A stretch of DNA of 64,000 nucleotides from Vanilla planifolia (taxonomy: Eukaryota; Streptophyta; Magnoliopsida; Asparagales; Orchidaceae), in NCBI GenBank assembly GCA_023846275.1, contig CM043865.1, positions 5,320,068-5,384,067 on the forward strand, given 5' to 3'. The notes beneath the pieces are model-generated. The model made no database searches. It saw nothing but the letters and a program-made list of their open reading frames with translations, and was not told where the DNA came from. The position numbers and the translations under genes are program-made. Shown here one piece after another: positions 28,401-37,275 of the stretch. Position 1 is the stretch's first letter. Every line of letters starts with the position of its first letter.

Positions 28401-28882
28401 GACTAACCACAAAGTGACAAAATTTCTTCAATCAATTAGGTCTAAGAAACAGAATATTTCGACGGAACTTAGATTTGGAATAACAAATTTCATGGCAAAA
28501 AGTCAACTCCAAAACGCTATAGAAGAAAGCCACCACAAATCTTTGCAAATTCCTAACTTCCACAAGAAAACGAAAGGATGAATAAAGGAACACCCCCAAA
28601 AAAAACCGCATCTTAAAATCGACAGTTTAAAGCTCTCCGAAACGAATTAAAGATTGGAAACCGTTCTCAGCCAACTACAACCAAATCGGACAGAAAACAG
28701 GGGAAATAAAAAGAACCAAAAAAGAAGAGCTCCAATGATCAGACCTCAAAGACGTATCTATCGAGGAAGAACCTCACGGTGGGGAAGAACAACGCAAACA
28801 AGGGCACGGCAGCGAAGTCTTCGTATGCCGGGTAAGATTCCTTCTCCCAATCCAAAGACCGCCAGAGCTGCATCAATCCCAT
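13471..28882 (-). CDS. LOH: Ceramide synthase, LAG1 homologue (LOH), six exons, 308 aa
   Basis: Joins a fatty acyl-CoA to a sphingoid base to make ceramide in the ER membrane. Exons on the minus strand: 28882-28745, 26565-26336, 26248-26093, 21832-21647, 13782-13598 and 13502-13471 (TAA). They join in frame to 308 residues, matching the roughly 310 of Arabidopsis LOH1. Visible marks: start [40 protein letters not shown] (about 73-92); the TLC-domain core [20 protein letters not shown] (132-151); the catalytic His pair H160-H161 in SMSHHI; the second Lag1 motif [17 protein letters not shown] (186-202); several hydrophobic membrane spans; and an acidic tail [10 protein letters not shown]. Closest in my memory to the LOH1/LOH3 class (very-long-chain acyl-CoA) rather than LOH2, but that subclass is inference. 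The gene is stretched by introns of 2.2, 4.3 and 7.8 kb; the largest carries repeats and a plastid fragment. Confidence 0.96.
14060..15075. repeat. Intronic duplicated segment, copy 1
   Basis: About 1 kb inside ceramide synthase intron 4, repeated in the same orientation at 15300-16290. Shared stretches include GGAAAAGCCAAG, TTAACAATCGTATTACATATG and TTTTGATAAATA. This copy keeps two open frames, 14313-14528 (71 codons, ending ARTQHPW) and 14522-14719 (65 codons), overlapping by a few bases, with a [20 protein letters not shown] stretch. I do not recognise the protein. It may be an old gene or element fragment rather than a working gene, because the sister copy is not open over the same span. 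Confidence 0.8.
15300..16290. repeat. Intronic duplicated segment, copy 2
   Basis: Second copy of the segment at 14060-15075, in direct orientation about 1.24 kb downstream. It shows many substitutions and indels relative to copy 1, so the duplication is old. It differs by an insertion around 16100-16160. The possible reading frame of copy 1 is not kept open here. Confidence 0.8.
16335..21330 (-). mobile_element. Broken L1-type LINE in intron 4 of the ceramide synthase gene
   Basis: Several conserved pieces of a plant L1 LINE appear in order on the minus strand. At 19800-20020 there is an ORF1/DUF4283-like piece ([20 protein letters not shown], then [12 protein letters not shown]). At 18141-18356 there is an endonuclease piece ([20 protein letters not shown], then a degenerate GDFN box reading LNFNV, then DKKGG). 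Near 17470-17580 there is the linker [20 protein letters not shown]. At 16980-17134 there is the post-RT stretch [19 protein letters not shown] and IKSFLWSG. Only about 350 bases separate the linker from the post-RT motif, far too few for a reverse transcriptase core, so the catalytic region is deleted. Many stops and frame changes; dead. The open frame at 20549-21073 (174 codons, minus) fits a variable C-terminal ORF1 region. It runs in the sense direction of the host gene. Ends are approximate; no target-site duplication was found. Confidence 0.82.
18902..19270 (-). pseudogene. atpB: Plastid atpB fragment in nuclear DNA (NUPT)
   Basis: On the minus strand the translation reads [40 protein letters not shown] and [20 protein letters not shown], and in a following frame [20 protein letters not shown] and [11 protein letters not shown]. 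This is the C-terminal third of the plastid ATP synthase beta subunit (plastid: [60 protein letters not shown]). Nucleotide similarity to chloroplast atpB as I remember it is high throughout, with substitutions and at least one single-base deletion near 19032. It ends abruptly at KYVN near 18902, before the last stretch of the gene. It is non-functional and sits between the ORF1-like and endonuclease pieces of the LINE. A mitochondrial copy of plastid DNA could have been the intermediate source. Confidence 0.93.
21345..21373. repeat. TACA/TA microsatellite
   Basis: Short TACATACATACA run passing into (TA)n at the upstream edge of the LINE relic, inside ceramide synthase intron 4. Simple repeat. 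Confidence 0.85.
21833..26092 (-). other. Ceramide synthase intron 3, 4.3 kb
   Basis: AT-rich intron between the exons ending SYIF and starting FSRVGS. The donor is GTTTAC, a less usual but acceptable GT site. A locally repeated motif appears at 21843-21905 and 21928-21980 (TTTCATGTGCAAG and AGATTGATAAGATT in both), a short tandem duplication. No second gene is supported. Confidence 0.6.
26566..28744 (-). other. Ceramide synthase intron 1, 2.2 kb
   Basis: AT-rich intron following the first exon (donor GTCTGA). Open frames at 26995-27447 and 28363-28581 on the plus strand are Lys/Asn/His-rich translations of non-coding sequence. No repeat family recognised. Confidence 0.6.
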
Positions 28883-30273
28883 CTCGTAGCGGGCTCAGGT
28901 TTCGGAGCCGAACGAGACTGGGAAGAAACGAGGGCGGAAGGCGGCGGTGCGGAGATCTTTCTATCGATTTGAGATGCGACTTCCGCAGTTTATTCAGCGC
29001 AAAGCCGTCTTCCCCTTCCCCTCCCCCTCCCGTTGCCTCGCAAACCGATTCAGAAACAGTTACTTTAGAACAAAAAATTGACCGATTATCAAATATTATT
29101 AATTTTGTAAAACAAAATCTCAAATATTCGACTGCACTTCATCTGATTTATTTATAGTTAAATTTAATAAAATAAATAACCAGTCGTTGAAAGGTGGTGC
29201 CAAACGAAGCATCCACATTATAACATTAATTAATTTTATTATAAAATAAAATTACAGTCGTTGAAAGTCAGATCAATTGCAATGTACTAAATAATTAAAT
29301 TGGATAATGGCTTAAATATTGATAATTAAGATTAAAATTTTAAAATAAAAAAGTATAAATTAAAAATAATTAAATCTTTCATAAAATTACTTTTTGTTAA
29401 AATTTGATTAGGTGTTATTAAATCATATTAACTTCACATCAATTTTAATAAGATGTCAACATTATTGAAAAACATTAAATATCTTTTTTTTTTATTTAAT
29501 GATCTTATTATATTGATATTTGAAAATATAAAATTCGTTAAGAATATCTCGATTATCAATCCAAAAAATAAATAATGTGACAATAATCAACAATAAGAAC
29601 TCAAAGTCAAGTCTTTCAAGCAAAATAATTGAGATTTAAATTTCAATATCTAATCAATTCTGGCTAAGCCCTTAAAACCTTGATGCTTCACACTAAACCC
29701 TTGGTACCAAGGTGTTCTTGGGCCACTGCTCATGAATAAGTCAATTAAAGTCTAAACACTTGCATTAAAAAATGTTAAAGTTCAAATACTCGAATCCTAG
29801 TCATTTCAAGTCGAACAATAAATGACTCTCCCTCAAATGCTTACGTGCTTTTACTTAAGAACAATAAACCAGTACCTAGATTATATATAAAATAATTATA
29901 ATAAATTCTACTACTTAGGAAATGAAATAACTTTCCCTAGATGTTTGTATCGTTAAACTATTATGTGGAAATATCTCTTAAGACCTAAGGGAGACGAGAA
30001 CATATTCATCATTTAATTAGAAGAGGTCAATCAAGTAAAAGAAGCCATTATTTTGATTTTAGATCAAGTTCTTACTTCTCTCTTATTAATATAATATCAC
30101 TTTCTAATCTTTATAATAAAAATATACTTTCATTTTAGTCGAACTACTTTGAATGCACAAACAAATTAACTTCCTTTTCTTCAGTATTTTTAACGTGACC
30201 TGTTATTCTTAGTGGTAGGGCCCCAAAAAAATTTCACCTGGGGGTGACCACACCTCACCACCCTTCTTCTTCC
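28883..30273. other. Divergent promoter space between ceramide synthase and GDU
   Basis: About 1.45 kb separate the two divergent ATGs. The first ~200 bases (to about 29100) are GC-rich and pyrimidine-biased on the minus strand, which fits the 5' untranslated leader of the ceramide synthase. The rest is AT-rich. A 13-base direct repeat CAGTCGTTGAAAG occurs at 29181-29193 and 29255-29267, enclosing about 60 AT-rich bases. No further gene seen. Confidence 0.6.
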
Positions 30274-30280
30274 TATAAGT
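30274..30280 (+). promoter_or_regulatory. TATA-like box of the GDU gene
   Basis: TATAAGT lies 57-63 bases upstream of the GDU start codon, in a C-rich stretch (CACCACCCTTCTTCTTCC precedes it). Position suits a short-leader plant promoter. Motif and spacing only. Confidence 0.5.
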
Positions 30281-30336
30281 AAACCTTTCCCATTTCTGTA
30301 AGTAGGACACCACTAAGAGAAACAGAGGTTAGAGAT

Positions 30337-30609
30337 ATGAGGCCAGGAAGAAGCGCAAGCTCTTTTGGGTTCCACTCACCCGTTCCATATCTCTTCGGAG
30401 GAATAGCTGCCATCGTTTTCCTCATTGCCTTGGCTCTCCTGATTCTCACCTGCAGCAAAACCAAGCCAAACGGAGATGGCTCGGCCTTGCCGGAGAAAGA
30501 GCAGCAGGTGATCTCCCCCCTCGACGCAGAGCCAAGAATCGTAGTCATAATGGCCGGAGAGGAGACGCCAACCTTTCTTGCAAGACCTCACCACTTGATT
30601 CCTAAATGA
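30337..30609 (+). CDS. GDU: GLUTAMINE DUMPER (GDU) family protein, short form (90 aa)
   Basis: GDU proteins are small plant-specific membrane proteins that stimulate amino-acid export and work with LOG2-type ubiquitin ligases at the plasma membrane. This one has the diagnostic HSPVPYLFGG entry (13-22) into a single membrane span (about 19-39, ending LLILTCS), an acidic linker, and the cytosolic VIMAGEE motif (VIMAG at 70-74), followed by the usual TPTFLARP. It is intronless, as is typical of the family. At 90 residues it is much shorter than Arabidopsis GDU1 (about 158): the tail after the VIMAG box is only some 16 residues, and the N-terminus before HSPVPYL is short too. The ATG at 30337 is preceded by a TATA-like box at 30274. 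Shorter family members exist, so this is not evidence of damage. Confidence 0.92.
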   Translation: MRPGRSASSFGFHSPVPYLFGGIAAIVFLIALALLILTCSKTKPNGDGSALPEKEQQVISPLDAEPRIVVIMAGEETPTFLARPHHLIPK

Positions 30610-33246
30610 TCTCTGTCGTTGTTCTATGCTCCCATCGATCGTCTTGTATGTGTGTATTGCTGAGTAATGGAAATATACTTCTCCTTCCAACGAAAACCTT
30701 CTTCTTCCTGCTCTGCTCTGTTATGGCGGAGGAGAGTGACATACAACTGTTTGATAAAATTCCTCAAAGCATTTTTTATTTCTTTTTAAAAATTTTAATA
30801 ATATTTTAATGGACCAGTTTTTAGAAGTTTCGTTCCAATAAAATAATTTTTGAGATTGTACTTTTTAACATAAAAAATATATATGCATTTCATATTAAAA
30901 AAAATAAAAGAAGTATAGATTTTATGTTTCATAGAGTTTCTATAAAAGCATTTAGAACTCATTTTAATATGTTTGAATATAGTTTTCTAATTTAGAATGC
31001 ATTTTGACTATTGATGATGAAGATCAAATAGGACTCAATATTAAGTTTTATTAAATTTTATTTTATCTTATTTAAAATAAAATAAAATAAAATAATCTCA
31101 TTTATCTCACTCTGGCTTGTTTCTCTCACCTCCCATCAACAGAGAAGTTCCTTTGAGAAGACCACAGCACAAGGTTCCATCGTCAGCAGATGACAAACGT
31201 CGACAAGACAGACAGCGCCGGCTGATGCCGAGCGCGGCGGCTCGTGCGCGCACGACGCTACGTGGGAACAGTAGTTTGGCGACGGGACGCAAAAAGCCCG
31301 GTCCATGATAGGGTCGTCAAGCAGAAATCAATCCAACAAATAAAAAGACAGATTGAGCCGAGTCGGTTCACCACAGAACAGGGTGAAGCGTGAGTCACCA
31401 TCTCAATCCATCAACCCCTTAGTGGGAAAGGAAAACAATGGCAATAATGCATCCATCCATGGCTGTCCCGAAGAGAAGAGAGCATCGGTGGAAGATGACG
31501 CGGTTCAGCTCAGGAAGTTTGACATGGTGAAGAGACATCACTTAAATGGAAGGATGATACATTGCTTTTGGTGTAGGACATGGTCATGTGGGAGTTGGGT
31601 TGGGTTGCTGACGTGAGTTGTCTTTGTTTCAGAGTTTTAGATAGTTGAATTCTAATTCTAATTTTAATGTTTTACTCTCTCTTTTTTAAATTTTTTTTTA
31701 AAATAAATATATATATATTTAAAATTTATTTGTTAAAGAGAACAGTTGTGCTCTTTTTATATACAATTATCTTTGCCGTGTCAAACCATACTTCACAAAA
31801 GTTGTTTTTTTTCCCAAGTAAACCAAAGAGCAAAGTTATAATCCACTCGAGAGCCATGATTTTTTTATTCACAACATGTTTACTTTCATCTTTATGGTAA
31901 AGCACAATAGGGACAGTGGAGGGGTGCTATTTGATCTAGTTTGATACAATTGTGTAAACAAAACATTGATCTGAGACTCAACCAAAGTAAAGGCAATAAG
32001 CCATGCAATTTTGATGAAGTTTCTCCTTCCTTTAACTATAAGATTAATGGAGTAATAACCTATTTTGATCATTTAGTTGGTGTTAATAGTTTCTTTTTAT
32101 ATGTTCGAATCAATGTCATAAGTATTATAGTTTTCTCTCATGACAATTGTGATCATGAGTTGAATTGAAAGTCATAAAACTGATAGAATATTTTTACATA
32201 TCTTTATTTTATGATAATAGCAAAGTCAAAAATTTGGAAATATGAGTTATTTAATAAATATAAAATTTAAGACTTCGATATTTTTATATATAATCAAGAA
32301 CTATTTCTTATTTTTTTAATGTGAAACTATTTATTTATATATTTTTTTAATTTAAAATCTTACAAAGAACTATATTTTTTTTAATGATTCTTTTCTTTTG
32401 AATATTATTGAATAATTTTTTTTCTCTCTTTATTCAATCCTAAGCTTCAAATTGGCTTGTTCTTGTTATGACATCATACTAGTTAAGTTTTTTGCTCTAA
32501 CATCAAATGTTCTATTAGGTTTGGTCCTTTTTAAGACATTTTGTCTCTTATAAAATCTCAACATATTAAAATTATGATATTTTATATGAACATAAAAAAT
32601 GATCTCTTAATAATTCATTTGAGACAATATATTTTTATATCTATCAAAAATATACAAATAGTTATTTATTATCTATTTTCATTTTTCAAGATATTATTTG
32701 GCTTGCACTTTTTTTTCAATATAGGATGTAATGACATCTTAAGAGCATAATTGGTAGAGCATTCGAATTGCAATTCAAATTTTGAATTGTAATAAAAAAT
32801 AGCTTTTGAATCGTAACCAAAGTTATAAATGTATGCGTAAAGAAAATATAGTTTCTAAAACATATAATTATAATATTCTCATATAAGAAAATTTATTAAT
32901 TTATTATTTTATATTTTATTCTAATTTTTTTAGATTTATTATAAATTATTTTAAAATTTTTATATGATCAAAATTAGTATTTTAATATATTTAATATTAT
33001 TATAATATAAAGTTATGAAAATAAAATAAAATGTGTAAAAAAATCACAAAAGTTTCTATAGCCTATGAGACTCAATGAGTAGCTTATTAAAATTGATCAA
33101 TAAAGTTTTTAAAAATATCTTGATAAAAAAATACAAGAAAAAAAAGTTAAAAGAAGTTTTTTAAATTATTCTTTATATTTCCTAAAGGCGGCGCACTGAG
33201 GCAATTAAGGATAATAATAATAAAGAATTTATTAATTTAACTATAT

Positions 33247-33282
33247 CCTAATCCTAATCCTAATCCTAATCCTAATCCTAAT
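33247..33282. repeat. (CCTAAT)6 hexamer array, telomere-like
   Basis: Six perfect CCTAAT units (ATTAGG on the minus strand). It differs from the common plant telomere unit (CCCTAAA) and from CCCTAA, so it is telomere-like at best. A single CCTAATCC recurs near 33327. Confidence 0.9.
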
Positions 33283-33345
33283 AGTTGCGTGGAGGTCAGA
33301 AGAAGAAGGGAGTACTAAATCTTCATCCTAATCCAAAGGCGAGGT

Positions 33346-33363
33346 GGCGGCGGCGGCGGCGGC
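33346..33363. repeat. (GGC)6 trinucleotide run
   Basis: Six GGC units in an otherwise AT-rich intergenic region, 60 bases downstream of the CCTAAT array. In plants such runs are common in 5' leaders, but no open reading frame of interest follows. Confidence 0.85.
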
Positions 33364-33406
33364 GAAGAAATAAAATAATGATGAACCTAAACGATGGACC
33401 CGAAAG

Positions 33407-33428
33407 GAAGGGTTTGCCCAAACCCTTC
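33407..33428. other. Perfect 9-bp inverted repeat with 4-base loop
   Basis: GAAGGGTTT and AAACCCTTC flank the loop GCCC. No T-run follows, and the gene context gives it no role. It may be a chance palindrome or part of a decayed small element. Confidence 0.7.
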
Positions 33429-35807
33429 GCGTACGGACCACTGGCCGTTTGGGATTAGTGGATTTAAAAGCTTATGCAAGGCTGCAAGGGTGAAGCGAAC
33501 TGCGGAACCCTTGCGAAAGGAATCAAATTGTATAAAAGAATTAGGAATTTTACTAAACTTTGGGGCATATGAAAGAAAATATTTAAATATACATGCATTA
33601 TAATCGAATAAAAAAATAGATAAACTACGTAACTCTATGTTGAAAATAAATAAATAAATTTTTTTCAATAAAAATATTTTAATAAATACGAAATTATGAC
33701 AACCTATCTATACTTGTAGAAAAATCTTTGAAGAGTTTATTTTTGTAAATTTACATATAATTAGGCTATTTAATGTTTTATTTGCATATGATATATATGG
33801 AGGATGTTTGTAATGAGGGAAGTATAGTGAAAAAAAAAAAAAAAAACTTGATATAATATCAGGAGTAGTTTCTAAAAACTTTTAAAGTTTGAATAGATAG
33901 ATAATATCACATCATAAAACAGATTAAACTTAGGTTATATATGCAAGATCATCATATTTATGCATTCTATACAAAATAAAATAATGAGGTTATTATGAAA
34001 TAATAAAATTGAATAATATCTTATATAAGACTTGGTTGTGACATACAATATCAGAACGATACTTTAAAATAAAATATATTTTGAGAAAAAATTATCCTAA
34101 ACTTTTAAAAATAAAAGATATTTCAAAGATAAAAGAAATTTGAGGCCTTGTCTTATTATATTTCATGCATTTGTTCCACATTTAGAGAACGATGATTTTG
34201 GAAGTGCTACGTGCAAAAATTGAGTTTAGCCAATTTAAGACCTAAAATTTGTTCCTAAAATGCTTGATTAGCTTATAGTTTTACATAAAAATATTTTATT
34301 ATTACTAGTTTTAAAAAAAATTATAATATAACATTGACAACTTTATCCAAAAATTTGCATTGTTGTTGGATCTAAATAGAGTTGTTTGAAATGTGACTTA
34401 TAGTGAACTATTATGTTTATCCAATAATGTGATAATGTATATGTGCATAATTCTTTTCATTTATTATTCAATATTATATGTGCACTCTTTCTATCCTTTT
34501 TCTATCAAGTTTATTGTTCTACTTTCTATTTTTATATTATTTTCTTAATGTAAACTTTAGGAATAGATACTAGATAATCACACTAACAAATGTATATCAA
34601 GCAAGACAAATTGTTGTACTCTTGAGAATTGTTATTAATGACTTTTGATTGAGAAGTGGACTCCAAGAGACAAACAAATGATCTTAAAAGAACTATTTTA
34701 GCTTATCATTGTCGTCACTTTTTTATCATATTTATTAATTTTTGTAGTTCTATAAAGTTTAATGTCAAATATTTTCAACACAAAAAAAACAAAATTTGAT
34801 GAATTTATAGTGCCCATAATAAATATTTGAGAATGGTTGTTTAATAATTTTATAATTGTAAGGACATTAGAATAAGAAGTGACTCTTATTAGAATTCTAA
34901 GTGAAAAAAAATGTAAGGGTAAATAGACTCATATTAAACATAGAAAGAGTATTATTAGATAATATTTAGGTAATATTGTGACTTCAATATGTTCGAATAT
35001 ATTTTAGAAGAAAAAGTTGTGAAGGTTCTATAAGATGGATAAAATGAATAGTATTTTGATGCTATAAGTCAAGTTATGTTAAGATAATAAGAATGAAGAT
35101 TAATGATACAAAACTTTATGACAAAATGATCTGGTTGAAATAGCTAAAGAGAATCTACTTGGTATCATAAAGGCCTTATTATATCAACAAGACATAAGAT
35201 AGCTTTTATGAAATTGAAGCTCATATTTCAATTAGTGAGTAGGATATTCCAAATAAAACGAAGAATAAATATTAAATGATAATCCAATTGAAGATATTTT
35301 ATGTAATATATTTTTAAACATTAAATAGATATATATATCTTTAAAAAATTATTAAATATTTAAATACCAACTTAGAATTTTCTTTAATTTTTAAATCTCT
35401 AAATTAATCATAATATTTTTAAATATATATCAAAATTTTTTAAAATTAGGATTGTTTAGTCTCTTTTTTTTTTAAATGACATGAGATTTAATAATTAATT
35501 TGAATGATTCTAGTTCATATAGATGAAATTTATCCACATAAACTCATTTTAATTTGACAACTTTCTATAAAGATAATCTTCGATATACTTTTCTATTTAT
35601 TTCATTCCTAATTTATTTTTTTTAAAATTTTATTAAAAAATACAATTAATCATCACAACAACATCAAATTCTTTCCTTTTAAATTTTAAGATAATTATTA
35701 GCTTATTAAATTTATCATAATAATACTCAAAATATTTCCAAATACTTGTTTTCATACCACACAAATATTATACTGATATTCTTATTTTTAAATCATTTAT
35801 TTTCAAA

Positions 35808-35812
<5 letters not shown>

Positions 35813-35848
<36 letters not shown>
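35813..35848. repeat. (TA)18 microsatellite
   Basis: Perfect TA dinucleotide run in AT-rich intergenic DNA, about 550 bases upstream of the four-exon gene at 36395. Confidence 0.9.
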
Positions 35849-35850
<2 letters not shown>

Positions 35851-36394
35851 GCATTAAACATGTTACAAAATTTAAAATATATCTGAATAATTGAAAAGTT
35901 ACCAAATAATCTATTTACTTCAATAAATACCAATTAAAAGGAGGAATATTAAATAAGTGATTTGTTGAACATAATAAAAAAAAATATCCGTTGGTCACAC
36001 AACTATGATCTTGAAGGTTAGATATACAGTTACTAAAAAAATAAAGATATTCTGCAATTACGAAGCCACATACAAGAGATTCCATTCACATTTAGATCCC
36101 TTTTTTGAACAGAATCAAACTCAGGTAAAGCGGCCACGTGTGCTAATAACTGCCAGGAGCTAAATTGGCTAAAAACGGGGTTAATTTTAAAATTTCTTAA
36201 GCAAACGTTTGGGCCGTAGCCCACAGGCCGAGTGAAACCTGATCCATCGAAAGGTAAACAGAACAATCGCCACTCAAGCTAACAACAACTCTCAGTTACA
36301 CTTCACGGAACACGCTGTGGTCGCCGCCGTCGCCGACGTTGTCTTCCTCCTCCTCTCCCTGCCGCCGCACTCCTTCGCTATTGGGGTTGTCATC

Positions 36395-37275
36395 ATGCCT
36401 TCGGGCTCCAAGAAGAGGAAAGCAATGCGACGCAAGGCGGAGGCTGCCAACCACCACCCCCTCCCCGGTCCCTCAGCCAACTACCCTAACATTCGAGGTT
36501 CCTGCCCACCAAACCCACTCGTCCTCTTCTTCTCTCCCTTTTTAAGAAAAAAACAAAAAAATTCTTTCACGAATCTCTTAAGTTTCTTCTTCGAGGGAAC
36601 GGTGCAGGTGGCGACCACGAAGAGAGCAGCGAGCACCAGCTCATCGAAGAGGAGTTCTCCCCTCGAGCCGCCATGGAGGTACCACCGCACGAGCCGAAAC
36701 CGGCTGGTAGTGACGACTCGTCGCTTGTTCCTGTCGATCAGGGAACCGTTGCAGAAACGGAGCCACCCGAGGCGGTGGTGGAAACTGAACTGACGCCAGC
36801 GGCGGTGTCGGAGGCCTTGGCTATTACGGAATCACCTCCTCCTTTGCAGGTCGAGGAGACGAGCGGTAAAGCCTTCTTACAGGTTGAGGGGTCTGAGATT
36901 CCCGTATCGACATCTCGGGTAAAGGATAGGTTTTTTGCTTGCTGAATTCCGATATCCCTCTTTCCCTCTTTCCCTCTTTCCCATGCTTCCATTTCGATAT
37001 ATTCCAGTTACCTGTTCCTTTGCAGGTTGAGGGTACAAGTGATGAAGCCGTCGGCTTAGAGAGTCAGGAGACTGAGATTCCTGTTTCTTCTCGGGTACAA
37101 AGATTGCTTCTTTTCTTCGTCTTTTTTTTGGCTGAACCGAAGATGCTTCATTTGTATATGTTGGAATGCTTTTTTGCAGGATGTTCCATTGCAGGAATCT
37201 ACTCTTCCACCGGAGCGTGCATCTTGGTGGAATTGCTGTGGATTGCTTGGTGTCTTCGGGGGAAGCCAGAGTTGA
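36395..37275 (+). CDS. Plant protein of unknown function, MPSGSKKRK start and WWNCCGL end (192 aa)
   Basis: Four exons join in frame: 36395-36497, 36608-36918, 37026-37094 and 37180-37275 (TGA). All introns are GT-AG and short (85-110 bases). The N-terminus MPSGSKKRKAMRRKAEA is strongly basic and could be a nuclear or nucleolar targeting stretch. The middle is acidic and Glu/Pro/Ser/Val-rich and probably disordered. The C-terminus ends ASWWNCCGLLGVFGGSQS. I recall plant proteins of unknown function with the same basic start and a WxNCCGLF-like end, which supports the exon model, but cannot name a function. Exons 2 and 3 carry related pieces: QVEG...SEIPVSTSR and VEGTSDEA...TEIPVSSR, which suggests an internal exon duplication. 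An in-frame ATG at 36317 would add 26 residues; 36395 is preferred because the conserved start is there. Confidence 0.8.

Larger units (their letters stand above)
30610..36394. other. Intergenic, 5.8 kb, no gene supported
   Basis: Mostly very AT-rich with long runs of T and A. It holds a GC-richer patch at 31110-31620 whose frames (31117-31308, 31353-31616 plus) have no recognisable domain, a hexamer array at 33247-33282, a GGC run at 33346-33363 with a hairpin at 33408-33428, and a TA microsatellite at 35813-35848. The 33.2-33.5 kb patch resembles the GC-rich leader of a plant gene, but no coding sequence follows. Old repeat remains in 34150-35300 are possible but unassigned. Confidence 0.5.

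Noticed and set aside
28758-29123. 121-codon minus frame at the ceramide synthase start
   Set aside because: Wrong frame; the correct frame begins at 28882 and gives the conserved [20 protein letters not shown] start.
28654-29157. 167-codon plus frame over the first ceramide synthase exon
   Set aside because: Antisense shadow of exon 1 and its GC-rich leader; Arg/Ser/Pro-rich without a domain.
33247-33282. True interstitial telomere
   Set aside because: The unit is CCTAAT, not CCCTAAA or CCCTAA, and is only six copies long; could be a plain microsatellite.
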